Assembly (NCBI RefSeq): GCF_933775445.1
Contig: NC_065874.1
Location: forward strand, 3,491,001 to 3,555,000
DNA length: 64,000 nucleotides
Direction: 5' to 3'
From: Argentina anserina
Taxonomy: Eukaryota; Streptophyta; Magnoliopsida; Rosales; Rosaceae
In this document: positions 21,302-36,970 of the stretch, piece by piece
Layout: each line of letters starts with the position of its first letter
How positions within the stretch are numbered: position 1 is the stretch's first letter
Program-made: the position numbers and the translations under genes
Notes under the pieces: generated by a model
What the model saw: only the letters and a program-made list of their open reading frames with translations
Told to the model about the DNA's origin: nothing
Databases searched by the model: none

Positions 21302-24300
21302 GTACAACTGGGGCCGCCTTCCTAGTTCTATATATGTGAAACACTGAAACCTCTCACCCAAATCGATTAGTGAGTACTAGAAATATAGGTTTCCAAGCGT
21401 TAGTTGTGGAGTATGTAAATAATTGATCCAAAGTGTTCATATTGCAGCTAAACTACATCCAGAAACGAGCATTATATATATTTCTCCCACAAACCCAACA
21501 ACAAACCAAAGCTAAGTCAATCAATTTGTGTCCCTTCCTTCATATATGGAAGTACCTTATTTTATTCTTCTCTCAATACCATTGGTAATGGTTTTGATGA
21601 TAAGTAAATAAATTTCCTAAAATTTTAGGTCACAACTTAAAATGACAAGTCACATTTTTGACATCGTTTAATGGAAGTAGGATCGATGTCATTATCGGCT
21701 CGATAGGAGAATAGATATGCGATCACCGGTACAACTTGAATTAATATATACATATATTATCATGTATTGGTAAAACATATATACAAATTCAGTAATTCTA
21801 AAAGTGAATGTATATACATATACCATCATGTAATTGTGAAACATGATCGAGAGACGTACCGACGTGCGTACGTAGCTTCTTCTTACCTTCAAACATACAC
21901 AGGTCGAAACAGCATTTATTTTAAAGTTCCCCAATACAAACAATCGATCATGCATGTTTGATAATTAGTCAAATTAATTAGATCTCGAAGTATTATACTG
22001 TATATGGTGATTGAATTGTCATTGCTATGATTTCAGTTATATCTAACAAACTGTACGTTGTGGACGACTGCATTTTTATCATTGGATTGATTTGTTTTTT
22101 TTTTTTCCTTTTTTATGATAATGGTTGGAGATGTTTATATACAGATCACTCACGCAACAACAAACGGCAAAAGCGTAGACGTAAACTTTCACATATGTAG
22201 GCATTCATTCTAAAACCTCCCTACAATATAAGCACAACTTCTATCGATGGTTTTAGGTATGAAAGAAGCTAATTCTCCACGGACAGAATGAAGAAGGTGA
22301 TCGCGATCGCATCCCCACCTCGTAGCCACCCTTAACTGGGCATGCAGTTCTGACCATTCAGCATTACACGGATCGGGATTCGGGACAGCATGTGAGTTAC
22401 AATTTGCTAGAGATTTGGTTTCAGATGAAAGCTTTAATGGAGACATATGCCTCACCCCGATTTGGCTCCTACCACTACATCGTAATCATCAATTTGAACA
22501 TTAACTATTCCCTATATATACTTTCATATATGTTTGATCATGTCGTACTTAGAAAGTCTGTATTTGGTTTTCTGGGAAGAAGCTCAAACCAGATAGGGTC
22601 ATTCTATAATGTGAATGAGGAAATCCTCGAGGAACTTTCCGTTCCTTGAAAATTTAGGTAGGAGAAGGAGCATGGTGGACGCAGTGGGTGATAAGATATA
22701 CTAAAGTAGAAGATCAGGGCTAGGGTTTTGTGGAATATACACCATAAAACTCATAAAGAACTATTATAAGTGACATACATGTAAATTGCTTCACGGCATC
22801 AATGGGGTCTAGAAGGCTTAGATTAATAGAGATTTTGATATTTTTGATGTAACAAATTGGCCAATTGGCATTTTCCATTCCTTTTGAGTTTTGGGTTTTG
22901 AGTTTTGAGATATAGCTAGACTGGGTCAAATTATGAGGCTACATACTAATCATATGTTTGGAGCTATGCCAGATGCCACTTTCTATAAGCTCGAGATCCA
23001 TATTTATCCAGAGGTTGGTGGTTTTTTGAATTTTGGCTTTGGCTTTGAGCCATGGGACATGCCCGCCACCCTTAACATTACAATGTACCAGATGTAAACT
23101 ATATCTTAATGATGCATAGTTTCTTAATTATGCATAGTTCATCACAGGGAAATATCAATAGTTATACTTACACCTTTTCTATACAACTCGTTTCGAGCAT
23201 AGTACTATGAACATATTTCGATCTGGCTTTCATAGAAAGAAAAAAAGAAAAAAGGGGGGGGGGCATTAGTGTATGTCAGTACGGGATTGGTTAGCCTAGC
23301 TAATAATTTAGAGCTCAATAAATAATATATAGCTGTATTTGACTTTTTTAATTAAACAATTTAGGGGAACTAACCAGAACTTGATCTGAATTATTAGATA
23401 GGGGATAGAGCTATCTAGGATTAGAGCTAGCCTTTTAAACAAAGGAATACATATATAAAACAAATTTGATGAGATCAATACAATATGTCATTAGAAACAT
23501 TAATATAAGTAGCTCTCTAAAATACAACATTATCATGTCATTTCAATAATCATAAGCATAATTAATCATTTTCCTTGGTTAGGGTGAAAAGTCCATATGA
23601 ACTAAATCAATAACTTGGTCTAGATTGAATTTGAGGGTGAGATCAAATTCGGTACTTATCATAAACTTAGAAATGAAGGTGGAGGCTTTGGCGTGCTAGC
23701 ATACGACGTATACATATAGTACGTAGACATGCATGTATATTGTGTAATGGTGTACCTAAAATCAAGCATTAATACTTGAAAGCGGTATGCTTTATGTTTT
23801 ATTTGTCTTGACAAGAACAATTCTTGTCATTTTTAAAACAAACTACTCGTAATGAAATATAACTGTATTTTGATTAATGTAGATCAGATAAATTTATTTT
23901 AAACTATAATAAATAGAAATAGAGTTTCTCACTCATTGTTAAGTTCAAGCTAGTTTTTATTAGATGCGATTCTATTTTAAAACCATCAAAACATCATAGA
24001 AAGTCATTGTGCGTAAACTTTTCACGATCATATTTTTTGGTTTTAAAAATTAAATAGGTTTTGGTGAGTTTTGTTCTAAAACTTAAAAGGCAAAAACTCA
24101 TGGGGTTATCTCTGTATGAGTGGAGCTATGGACATGGAGATCAAAGATTGGAAATGTCTCTTTCGAAATTGCAATGTGACATTTTTGAGTAGCTTGGGCA
24201 AAAGGAGAAGTGAAATGGGTCATCAAAGATATAAATGCAAAATTAAAAAAACAAAGCAAAAACACGTTTGGGTTGCACGTCCTTTATTAAACAAATCCCC

Positions 24301-24380
24301 ACAACCCATTTGTCAATGTGGCGGCCAATTTTTTAAGGACCCACCTCTCCCTCCATTTGTTTCTTCCTCCCCATCAAAAA
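21302..24380. other. Intergenic, no gene seen
   Basis: AT-rich DNA. A homopurine stretch at 23236-23263 ends in ten G. Frames at 21692-21961, 22210-22649 and 22720-22929 lack domains or splice support. Confidence 0.5.
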
Positions 24381-24385
24381 CCTCC

Positions 24386-24424
24386 TCAACCCTTCTCTCT
24401 CCCTCTCCCTCTCCCTCTCCCTCT
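24386..24424 (+). repeat. CT/CCCT-rich repeat in the WRKY 5' leader
   Basis: CTCCCT units just upstream of the WRKY start codon, a common feature of plant 5' leaders. A CAT triplet run follows at 24461-24476. Confidence 0.7.
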
Positions 24425-24510
24425 TTCTTCTCTCAGCAGCCACTTTGTGTTCTCCACAAGCATCATCATCATCATCAGAACCATCAAACTCCCCACTTCT
24501 AGCTTCAGAA

Positions 24511-25685
24511 ATGGACTCCCCCACATTCTTCAATAAACACTTCATGAGTGATATTGATCACGACGATTACAACAACAACACCACGACCTCCACCCCTGAA
24601 AACAGCTCCGGCTCCCCTCCTCCTCCTCCTCCTCCCGCCTTCAACGACGTCGTATTCTCCAAGATCGCTGCCGCTTCCTCCCCCAAGAAAAGGTACGTCC
24701 TAAGCTTTAACTCTCAATTCGGAAATTAATTCAGCTCATGTCATTAATTTGATCACAAAATTTCTTGTTTAATTACCGTAGCCGGCGAGCTTTACAGAAG
24801 AGAGTAGTGTCCATCCCCATCAAGGAAAACAGTAACACGAACACTCCTCCGCCGTCGGATTCCTGGGCCTGGAGAAAGTACGGCCAGAAACCCATCAAGG
24901 GCTCACCTTACCCCAGGTACTTGTCAATTCGATCTACCAATATTCTTCTACAATGTTCCGGAGTATGGAAACATAGGACTCGACACTTACAAACTTACGC
25001 TTATCAATTGTCCTACAATGTTTTGAAGTATTGAAACTCTAGAGTCTCGGCAGTTTATGAACTTACGGTTTCATTAGTTTCAATATTCCGAAACACTACG
25101 TTATGTCAAGAATTGACGGTCGCTGATTTCGGTTTTGCTTTGGATTTGTGTAGAGGATATTACAGGTGCAGTAGCTCAAAAGGATGCCCGGCGAGGAAGC
25201 AGGTGGAGAGAAGTCGAGCGGATCCCACCATGCTGATGATCACCTACTCGTCGGAGCACAACCACCCCTGGCCGGCTTCTAGAAACCACCACGGCTCGAA
25301 ATCCGAAGCCAAAATAACCGAGGCCACACGGGAGGACGAGGAGACAGCGGCGGCGGCCCAGCCGGACCCCGAACCGGAAGAGAGACAGTTCGCGGATCTT
25401 GCTGGCGACGAGGGCTCGGCGCTGGTCATCATCCCGAGCGTCGCCGACGAGTTCGGGTGGTTTGCTGCGGACATCGAAACGACGTCGTCGCGTGTGCTGG
25501 AGAGCCCGATTTTCGCGGAGAGCGGTGGGGCCGACATGGGTGACGTGGCGGGAATGGTGTTCCCGATGGGCGAGGAGGACGAGTCGCTGTTCGCCGATCT
25601 GGGCGAGTTGCCCGAGTGCTCCCTTGTTTTCCGGCACCGCCGTGTAGGAGGCGGAGGTGTGGGACCACAAGCTCAGATCTGTTGA
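24511..25685 (+). CDS. WRKY65: WRKY transcription factor, group IIe, WRKY65-like
   Basis: Exons 24511-24692, 24782-24916 and 25154-25685 give 282 aa. The N-terminus has Asn/Thr-rich and poly-Pro stretches. A basic segment ([16 protein letters not shown]) precedes one WRKY domain with intact WRKYGQK and a C-X5-C...H-X-H zinc site (CSSSKGC ... HNH). The second intron falls between PYPR and GYYR, the conserved intron position of this domain. The acidic tail contains a [23 protein letters not shown] block that I recognise from Arabidopsis WRKY65. It should bind W-box (TTGAC) promoters in the nucleus. Its regulation cannot be read from the sequence. The start is the only ATG in frame with exon 2 and follows a CT-rich leader. 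Confidence 0.92.
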
Positions 25686-28120
25686 CACGTGTTTTCATCT
25701 CTCATTTTTTACTTCTTTTACTCTTTCCTTTTTTACACACACTCTTGTCTCTTGCAGTAAATACAAAAAGAGTTTTGTGTCATTCAACCAATTAGGGAGT
25801 TGGGGGTTGCAAAGGAGTATCGTACGCCATAAGATACCGGAACTTTTTCTCTTTTCAACAATTATTTTTTTCCTTTTTTTAAGTTTCCATTTTTAGTAAT
25901 AAACTATTTTCATTTCTAATTTCTCTTCCCTAGCTTTGTCTTAATCTTTTTGCTTAGTGAATGAATAAACAAAACTCTTGACAGAATCAGAGTATGACGT
26001 TGGTGTAATTAGCATAATCTGCCGTCTGTTTCAAATTTTGTGCATATAATATTGGTTAAGTCGGCTCATTGTATTATTGGTCTCGTCACCGATTTCTATT
26101 GCTCTTTATATAAGATATGTTCACTTTTATCATGATAGTTATTTCAAAATATGTCACCATATCATTTTGTGTGGTCTGTTTTTCTATTTGAGGATTTGCT
26201 TTTGTAATTTCGTAGTTGATTCAATATGGTTTTGAATTTTTGGGAGCTCAGTCCACATTGTATGTTGTGATTAGGGAGATCAAAACTGGACTGAGTTCAT
26301 TACTTGGACTGTTAGCTACGTCTGTCTAGGTTAGAGTATTAGACAAATCGGAGTATAGTTGGCATGTCTATTGTTTATTTATCTAGGAAAGATATAATAT
26401 TTCAAGCACCATGAAAATTCACATGGCCATTTGCTTCCTCATTATGGCCCTAGCATTCAATCTAACTCTTATCTTCCGTGATATAATATGTCAAGAAGCA
26501 ATCCAAATTGCACTTTCAAATTCCTTGTTTTGAATACTATGTTACATACACGATTTAATTGCTAGATCACAAAGTGTTGTTATATCGAATATACTAATTA
26601 TGACAAGGTATATACTAATTATAGACACACCGATATAGCACATATGATGAATAACAAAATTAAAATTTCTCTCATTATCTATCCTGATTTCTCCCTTGAT
26701 TTAATTGGTAATTTGACTGAAAACTCAAAAATTGAGGAAGATTCTTATTGTTTGATTAGACGTCCATTCTAAAAGTCAGAATAGTCGAAAAAATTATTGA
26801 CTTTTAGGTAAAAAATGATAGCTGGATTTAGACTCCTTCAAGCTTCAGCTGCCATTATTAGTCTATTATTTGGTGGACTCAATAAAAATACTACAGCTAA
26901 TAGTCTAATACAGTATTTGGATACACTCCACTCTGGATAAAACTTATCTCAGTGTGCCCTAAAGTTTGCTCAATGAAAAGAGAGAATAACTACATGGGGA
27001 GTGGTTGAAGAAGAAGAAAAGGACCTAAGAGGGTATCATAATGTAAGATCTCTAATTATTAATACTTTCTTAAAGTCATCAAATATGACTCGTTATTAAC
27101 AGTAATGACTGATTTATCAAATTATCAATGAATAAAGAGCTTGAAAAAGTCGTAGCTGACGTGGAAAACTCATTCTGATATCATATGCTTGAACAAATGT
27201 TGTCAGTGATAAATTAGCACATCATGATATTTCTCTTACTCACTTGCGCGCAGAAGAGATTTTGTTCTATGATATGGGGTTTCATTCCTGGAGACAAAAC
27301 TAACTAACAACAATAATATCTTTTTACTTTAATATACTCACAACAACAATAATATCTTTTTACTTTAATATACTCACCAACAATAATATGAGACACAGCC
27401 AAAAGCCCAAAAACAAGGTGTGCTAAAGAATAAAGACCCAAGAGACCTGTCTTTGTTTTTGAATTTTCTCTGGGTTTTGTTTTCATTGAATTCGCAACAC
27501 CTGCATAGCAAAGTAGCAAAGCATTGCAATCACAATGTAGTACATAGTCATTGTTTACATCATCATCTACCTTTTATCATAGGTAATTAGATTATAAATT
27601 TTTGGATTTTAGTCAGAGTAGATTGGATCTACTTCTTCCTTATCCATTATGCCATAGAAAGATGCATAGATTAAGACAAAATGACAGATTGGCTGCAAGT
27701 AATCCCCAAAATTTTAAAGCCTAAACCTGCAAGCTTTCATCTAAATGTAACATGCTTATCATTAAACACCTTCCCTCAATAATGGAAAATTCTAACTGTT
27801 TCAGAATTATAATGTTTTCTGTGCTGATATTATGCTTGATCAGTGTTTATAATAGACTAACTCAAATCAACATGCCTTACTGTGCAAGGCACCACCAACT
27901 TTTTTGTATTCTAGGAACTACAGCCTGTCTAGGACAGATTGATAAACAACAACATTAAGATTGAGTTGAATAAAAGATTTAAATTAATCAGATCGAATAA
28001 TAATCTCAAAATACAGAACTTTGGTGCAAATTTGCCCCATTCAACACCTATGCAGATGTGATAATGACAATGACACTGGAAGTAAGAAATGGAACCCCGC
28101 TCAGCAAATGTGATGCAGAT
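25686..28120. other. Intergenic plus the 3' regions of the WRKY and Rab genes
   Basis: T-rich WRKY 3' end (25686-25960). No coding region is supported; the frame at 27304-27519 covers the 36-bp duplication and is spurious. About 28010-28127 is probably the Rab 3' UTR. Confidence 0.5.
27307..27390. repeat. 36-bp tandem duplication
   Basis: CAATAATATCTTTTTACTTT...ACTCAC is present twice, 36 bp apart (27311 and 27347), followed by a partial third copy at 27381. Confidence 0.85.
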
Positions 28121-28127
28121 TCAAAAT

Positions 28128-31205
<3,078 letters not shown>

Positions 31206-31380
31206 TTAGATCTCTCGTCTGTCTGGTTTTTTTGTCGAAGAAGAAGAAGAGAATGAAAAGAGGTTTGCTTTGCTTTTGGTGCGTGTTTGGACCTTTCGTC
31301 TTTTCGGAAGCGTGTCTGAAGTGGGACTGTGAAAGACTTGGAGCTGGGACTCCACTCGAGAATAAGATGGGTTGAAATTA

Positions 31381-31845
31381 TTATATATAAATAATAATTT
31401 TTACTGTTATTAGTCATTTTTTTTATTGGAAACAAACTTTATTAACTAAGCAAATGAGAAAACATCCAGAGATAACTGGGAAACTCAATCAAGAACCCAA
31501 AACAAACTAATCTCCTTCAAGTATGTTTTGAAGCCATCTCGGCCCTGCATCCATACAATACCACTCTTGAGACAAGGACAACGCCTTTCGGGCCAGCATG
31601 TGAGATATATGATTGAATCGTTTCTTGACACGCTTCTATGAAATCAGATCAAATTCAGCCATCAACATTCGTACTGCATCAAGGACACCTCCAATCTCAC
31701 TGAGATCCCATCTGGTTACTCTCAGACCATTCAACACATTAAGAGTATCGCCCTTGACTGTCACACACCTAATACCAATCTCTTTGCAGTACCTAAGCCC
31801 ATGCCGTCATTTTATATATAAGTATAATTTTAATGTTATTAGTTC
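31381..31845. repeat. Imperfect direct repeats flanking a LINE remnant
   Basis: 31381-31415 and 31812-31845 share TTATATATAA...ATAATTTT...TGTTATTAG(T)TC at roughly 80 percent or more. They directly border the LINE remnant, as expected of a target duplication, though they are unusually long. Confidence 0.5.
31417..31811 (-). mobile_element. 5'-truncated LINE remnant (RNase H end and poly(A))
   Basis: On the minus strand the segment reads as the end of a non-LTR retrotransposon RNase H domain: GLRYCKEIGI, then VKGDTLNVLN, then KRFNHISHMLARKALS with one stop in the middle, and a GPRWLQNIL-type end. It finishes in a poly(A), seen as T8 on the plus strand at 31417-31424. The 5' part of the LINE is missing, the usual result of incomplete reverse transcription. 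Confidence 0.75.
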
Positions 31846-32002
31846 ATTTTTACTGTTATTATTTTTGATTGATTCTTATATATAAATAACTTTTTGTCAT
31901 TTTCACTGCGTATATGTTAATTATACCATGATGTAATATAATTAACTGAGTATATCACATGATAGTGTCACGTAGTGTAGAGCGTACACATAATAATTAC
32001 TC
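31830..32002. repeat. Dispersed repeat, copy 1
   Basis: Matches 42784-42968 at roughly 80 percent or more, sharing GATTCTTATAT, CTTTTTGTCATTTTCAC, ATGTTAATTATA and ACATAATAATTACTC-type blocks. It has no coding capacity. Confidence 0.75.
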
Positions 32003-32009
32003 CGAAGTG

Positions 32010-33380
32010 GGATTTTCTGAATGCACACCTCTTGGGAAATGTGAATGACGTTTATATCCTTGCACTTTCGTTTGAAATCTTAGATACAAAGGGGTGTTTT
32101 GGGAGCTTTCGTATTTGATATCGTTGCCTCCCCTTTTAACTAAAAGTAGATTAAGATTTAACAACCATCAGCGTCACAGAGATATTTCAATAATAATCAA
32201 TGTCTGCGGGGTGTTTGGATTTAATTTCAATCAGCGTCATTCGAATTCGCATTTGGGTAACAGGGTACATGGATTTCAGTCATTTCACACCAAGACTCAT
32301 AATAGGAAGCTTCTCTAAATCGGTAGGTCTCATGGGACCTCCAAAGTTTTGGTTATCGATGTATTTCACTTTTCTGTCTTAGTTCGATTGGTTCATACTT
32401 CAATTAATTACATACGATGGTCTTCCTCATTCTTTAATCCTTGACTTCAACACTGACTCGTACAGCTGTACCAACTCGATCAGCTAAGACTCCTGTGTAT
32501 GAAATGTAATACCATAGAGCGGCAGCTATATTACCATATATTGGTAGTTTGTTGCAATAACCATAGATTGGGTCTTTGGTTGAGAAGAAGGTTGCATTGT
32601 GTCAATGGCTTCCTATATATTGGTATTCTACTATAGTTCATAATATGGAAGGGGTTAAAGAGAATCAGAATAAAAAGAAACGACTTCATAAGCAGAGGTT
32701 ATGAAACAACTCTACATACATAAACAATGTCATAAGAAAATACAGTAGATCCATGAAATAAAAAAACGTTTAGTTTGTACTTGCAAAGCTTGGTGAGCTA
32801 CCAATTTTGTTGATGTGATTATTATTTCGATCAGTAAAAGCTTTGGAAGAGTCTTGGACACTTCGGTTAGGGACGGCAGCAGAGCTTGGTAGTAGCCAAG
32901 ATAGCCACAGTTTCACCTGCTACTATAACAGCACGTACCAACAGTAATACCTATTCTAGAGAAGCCATCTTTTCATAATTCGATCCTCAACTGTGTTCTT
33001 AAGACGAAGAGACTGTCTCCACTTTGGTTCAATCTATAAGAACCGGTCCCGAAGACGCCGGGTAGTTGAATATGCACCACTTCTGCAGTATCCGATCCCG
33101 ATCGCCAAAAGATATAGCATCTCTGTTAATCCATAGGGGATTTGGTACTTTTGGCCATTGAATCTTTAGCTGCTTGTAGCAGCATGTCAATAACACGTTG
33201 CGCATCTTCACGTTACCTCTTGAGTGAACAAGTGCTATGCACTTACCCGTACTTTCCTAATCCTTGCAGGAGAAGGAAATGCTTCTTTCACTCGGTTTTG
33301 ATAATTGATATAACGTACGTTCTGGCTTCAAATCCTTGAGAAAGAAGGTTTTCTTCTCCTACTCGATTTAAGCCTAGCTA
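32010..33380. other. Intergenic, no gene seen
   Basis: Frames of 60-74 codons at 32094-32382 and 33029-33339 are unsupported by motifs or splice sites. Confidence 0.5.
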
Positions 33381-33385
33381 AAGCC

Positions 33386-33395
33386 TATATAAATA
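33386..33395 (+). promoter_or_regulatory. TATA box of the 155-aa gene
   Basis: TATATAAATA about 108 bp upstream of the ATG at 33494. Confidence 0.5.
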
Positions 33396-33493
33396 AAACA
33401 TTGCAGCTCCCCAAGCCTCATTTACAATCAGTTGCTTATTTACTTACCTCATTCTCTCCATTAACTGACCTTGAGATATTTGCTGAGGCTACC

Positions 33494-33961
33494 ATGTCAA
33501 CCATCAGAGAAATATTCATTACTTACTCCGACGCACGGCAGACCAACGAAACAACTGAATCCGACCTCGCCCACTTAATCTTCTTTAATCCGCAGGACAT
33601 AGTTCCCATCAGATTCAAGCTCGTGGAGAAATTCAAAAGCGGCATTTGTGATGATTCTGAAGATGACGACCCATGCCCAACAGACATTTTCTTCGAAGAG
33701 ATAGGTTCAATCGTGGCAAGAGAAGAACTAACCATAGATTCTCTCTCGAGCCTCAAGCAAAAATCTGAGAGGAATCTGCACAAGGAACACTTCAGCGGTA
33801 TTCTGTCTAAATCTTTGGGTGTTCCGGAAGACTCGCATCCGCCTATCATTGAGAAACTCTTTGAGGTCGTTGATGATGAAAACGTTGAACCCTTGCTGCC
33901 TATTGAAGTGGTTGTCACTAATGTGAGTTTGGCTCTGACTTCTAGGTGGATAGAGAATTAG
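33494..33961 (+). CDS. Hypothetical protein, 155 aa, single exon
   Basis: ATG at 33494 in ACCATGTC context, stop at 33961, no intron needed. The protein is acidic and soluble-looking, with no signal peptide or membrane segment. It has an acidic patch (DDSEDDDPCP near residue 55), a Ser/Lys-rich helix-like stretch (SLSSLKQKSERNLHKE) and a second acidic segment near the C-terminus. I do not recognise the family. A TATA box at a suitable distance and protein-like composition over the full length favour a real gene. It stands alone between a LINE remnant and AT-rich DNA. It could also be the 5' part of a longer gene whose remaining exons I failed to see. Confidence 0.55.
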   Translation: MSTIREIFITYSDARQTNETTESDLAHLIFFNPQDIVPIRFKLVEKFKSGICDDSEDDDPCPTDIFFEEIGSIVAREELTIDSLSSLKQKSERNLHKEHFSGILSKSLGVPEDSHPPIIEKLFEVVDDENVEPLLPIEVVVTNVSLALTSRWIEN

Positions 33962-35509
33962 CTATAGTAATTCTAAATAGAAAAGTGACAATCCTTTCAA
34001 TTCACGAGCATATATAGTAATTATAATTGTTGTTGTCGAGTACGTATATATAAAATTCAGTCAAGAGTCGACTTTGTTCATATAAGATTCTTCAAAGATT
34101 CAAAATGTGTACAAGTTATTTGGTTACTATTACTATATATTTTCTCAGAAATTTATCCTTCTCACCAAATCATGAAGTTAATTATTTGAGGTATAACCGT
34201 ATAAGATGAATGACATATATGTTACACGAAACACGTCTCCTCAAAGAATTAAGAATCGTGACGTTCTAAAACAAATTAAAAAATCGTGAAAAAATATTTA
34301 AAAATGCTTTCTGGATTTTAGAGGATGAAGCACTCCTAATCTTCTACTATGAAAATATCACTCGAAATTTCAATACTAGAAACTACTTTCTAGCTAGTTT
34401 ACTTGAAGGCAGCGAAAAAAAAAAACCCTAGCTAACAGCCCATCTCGTCAGCTGATGACATTGTTCTTTTTATATATTGCAGGTGTGATGTCAAACTCAT
34501 GAATAAGTTTTTATAGATCATCACCAATTAGATAATCAATTGATCGCTTCAGCAACTATCTTTAGTTAAGCTAGCGACTGAAGTAAGATTTTGATACTGC
34601 AAGCGTCTAGCTAGCTTGCTGTCATTTCTATCAGTTTATGTTCCAAGTCGTTGAGATGTCGTTCTCTAACTATTTATAATTTGATCATTCTTGTCTCTCT
34701 TTGTTCATATCAAGACATTTGCATATGACCTATTAGCTAGAACCATTGAGACTTTGAGAGGTCGATACATAAGGGGAAACAGGAAAAACTTCCTTATCCT
34801 TGCTGGAAAAGTAATTGAGGGTTAACCAGCAGGCTAATTGACATGCAACATAGAAGATCTCTATTCTCTATCTAGTAATTAAGTATGAACAAATTCTCTA
34901 TGATTACCACTACTTGTGGTTCTTGCCTTAATATGATTGACGTCGCATTTGATGAGGATCTTCCTCACCAAACAGATCAATTATCTTTGTTAGTTCTCAC
35001 CAACCAAGAATTTTGAAGGCGCTAACTCCCCTAAACCCTAATTAGACCCACAAATGATTCATGCGGCACCAATATATCTCATCAAACTGATCAAAGAGAC
35101 TATATTTCAAGTAACAACGATTAACATAAAAGTTGATAATAATTTCTGGTAATATTGGAAAGACTAGCTTATTTTTTTATAAGATTTTAATTTTGGTAAT
35201 TGTTGCTGGGACATCAACTCATAAAACAATTTATGTAGCATCATCATGAATTCAGAATAATCAATGAGAACTTTTGCAAAGTTCCACCAACTCTCTGTAG
35301 CAAAAAAAATTAGTGCTCTACCATGATATTGGAACACATGCATAAAGAATCAACTATGATGGTAGCCACGGCCTTCCTATGATTGCATACAGCCATACAC
35401 GTCCTTATCATAATTCTCTTAGTTATTAACCAACCCACCAATCCCAATCTTCTATTTATATATCATTATCTTATTCTCTTTTTCAGCTGTATTATTATTC
35501 TTGATTCCG
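33962..35509. other. Intergenic, no gene seen
   Basis: AT-rich, with no supported coding region. Confidence 0.55.
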
Positions 35510-35939
35510 ATGTTGCAAATGTCTGCCTGCTCTAAGTCTCAGCAGGTCTCCTCTTCTTCCCAACGTTCAAGTCCAACAATAAGAGTAGTGCAGCTGGTTC
35601 CGAAATCGACTTCGGATCGACTTCTCGAGAAGTTCTTTGATGCTACACAGTATGACTTTGATTATAATGAGCAGAGTGGATTGTGGTCTCCTCCTGTGCA
35701 ACGTAGTGTGTTCTTGACCTCACAAGGTAAAATATTTACAGAACATGAAATGCATGCCAAGCTTACAACTTTGATGGCTGCTCAAGCTCGTTCTTCAACA
35801 CACAACAGACTTCGTTGCCGAGTAAGTTCATTTCTAACTAGCAATTTCATCTGGCAACATTGCGTGTCTGGTACTTAATTAGATTGCTGATCGAGAACAT
35901 GAATACTTCAATGTTCTTCAGGCATTCTGGTGCTCTTGA
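35510..35939 (+). CDS. Small plant protein of unknown function, about 109 aa
   Basis: ATG at 35510; a second ATG three codons later is possible. Exon 1 (35510-35821) ends at a strong donor, CGA|GTAAGT. The likely second exon is only 35922-35939 after TTCTTCAG, giving AFWCS and a stop. Without splicing the frame would run to 35878 with 19 different residues. The Ser/Gln-rich N-terminus is followed by a conserved-looking core (VVQLVPKSTSDRLLEKFFDA, then SGLWSPPV and SVFLTSQGKIFTEHEM). I believe I have seen this core in small uncharacterised plant proteins, but I cannot name the family. There is no signal peptide or membrane segment. The function is unknown. Confidence 0.6.
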
Positions 35940-36970
35940 AGCATATATTGGAAGCCAGCTTAACCTTATATTGAAGAGGAATGCAGGTCAAGAAACAAGT
36001 AGGTAGCAAACAAGAATTAAGAAGAAACAAGGGATCCTCAGAAATTTAGAAACCAAATGTATTTTCTTTCCTCTTCTGTCATGTGAATTTCTCATCCTTC
36101 AAAGAACGCTCCGAACTGGAAAATGATAACATGTCTCTCTATATTTGTTTTCTACAGACTACAATACTATTTTTTAGCTTATCCAAACAAAGATTCTTGC
36201 TAGGTTGTGATTATATCTGCACTACAAAAATTTACTGCAGTTTAGTGAAGGAATGTTTAGATGTGATTTACATTTACCAAAGATGAAGATGCATGGTAGA
36301 TGTGTATTAGCTACTATGTCAGCTTCATGATGACATACAGTAGCCCTAAAATGATTCTGACTTGTAGGGAGGTTGATGTTGCTCAATTCAATTTCGGAAT
36401 CAAATTCGGAATGGGAAAGTGGGAACTTGAGGGCAGGTTTCCCCAAGAGTCCAAAAATGTATTCAGTGATGTCAACGTCATGATGCAAATTTTAACAGAC
36501 TTGGGAGTTGGGAGTAACAATTAGCCAATTGGAAAATCACTGCTCATTCGCAGACTTGTGAAGGGTCCTTCACATTACTATAGCAAAGGGCATATTTACA
36601 GGCTGCTCTCTGGAAATCTGGATCATGATGTATTCATGTTCATTTCATGCTTTCCTTTAGAGTTTGAATGTGTTTATAGTGTTCTGTAATGTTCCCGAGA
36701 TATTGATGGATACCTTACTTAGGGGGAACAATACATCTGTGCTTCACAGACTTCTACGAATACCTTGTGCAGAAATTTTCAGTTGTGCAACAGATGCCCT
36801 GTTTTGGTGTGACAAAGAAATTAGGTTAAGCCTACATCACATCAATGCTTACCATTGCACAGAGAAAGAGAGCTGAGCTTGTCAAACTATGCGGCATTAC
36901 AATTCACACTTCAGCATAATAAATTTGACATCTAAAATGTAAGAGAAGATACAGTAATTAATGGTAGAAG
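35940..36970. other. Intergenic with weak coding-like stretches
   Basis: Includes the probable 3' UTR of the preceding gene. 36360-36524 reads about 55 codons with protein-like composition (VAQFNFGIKFGMGKWELEGR) and ends in a stop. After it, about 36530-36640 reads SLLIRRLVKGPSHYYSKGH in another segment. They could be fragments of one decayed gene, but no start or splice pattern fits. Confidence 0.35.

Noticed and set aside
22210..22649. Opposing frames of 81 and 85 codons, considered as a resistance-gene fragment
   Set aside because: No NB-ARC, TIR or LRR motif could be seen.
24116..24502. 128-codon frame upstream of the WRKY start
   Set aside because: It runs through the CT-rich leader and ends inside it; not in frame with the WRKY protein and without a domain.
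25176..25698. Long minus-strand frames of 170, 97 and 89 codons
   Set aside because: Antisense shadows of the GC-rich third exon of the WRKY gene.
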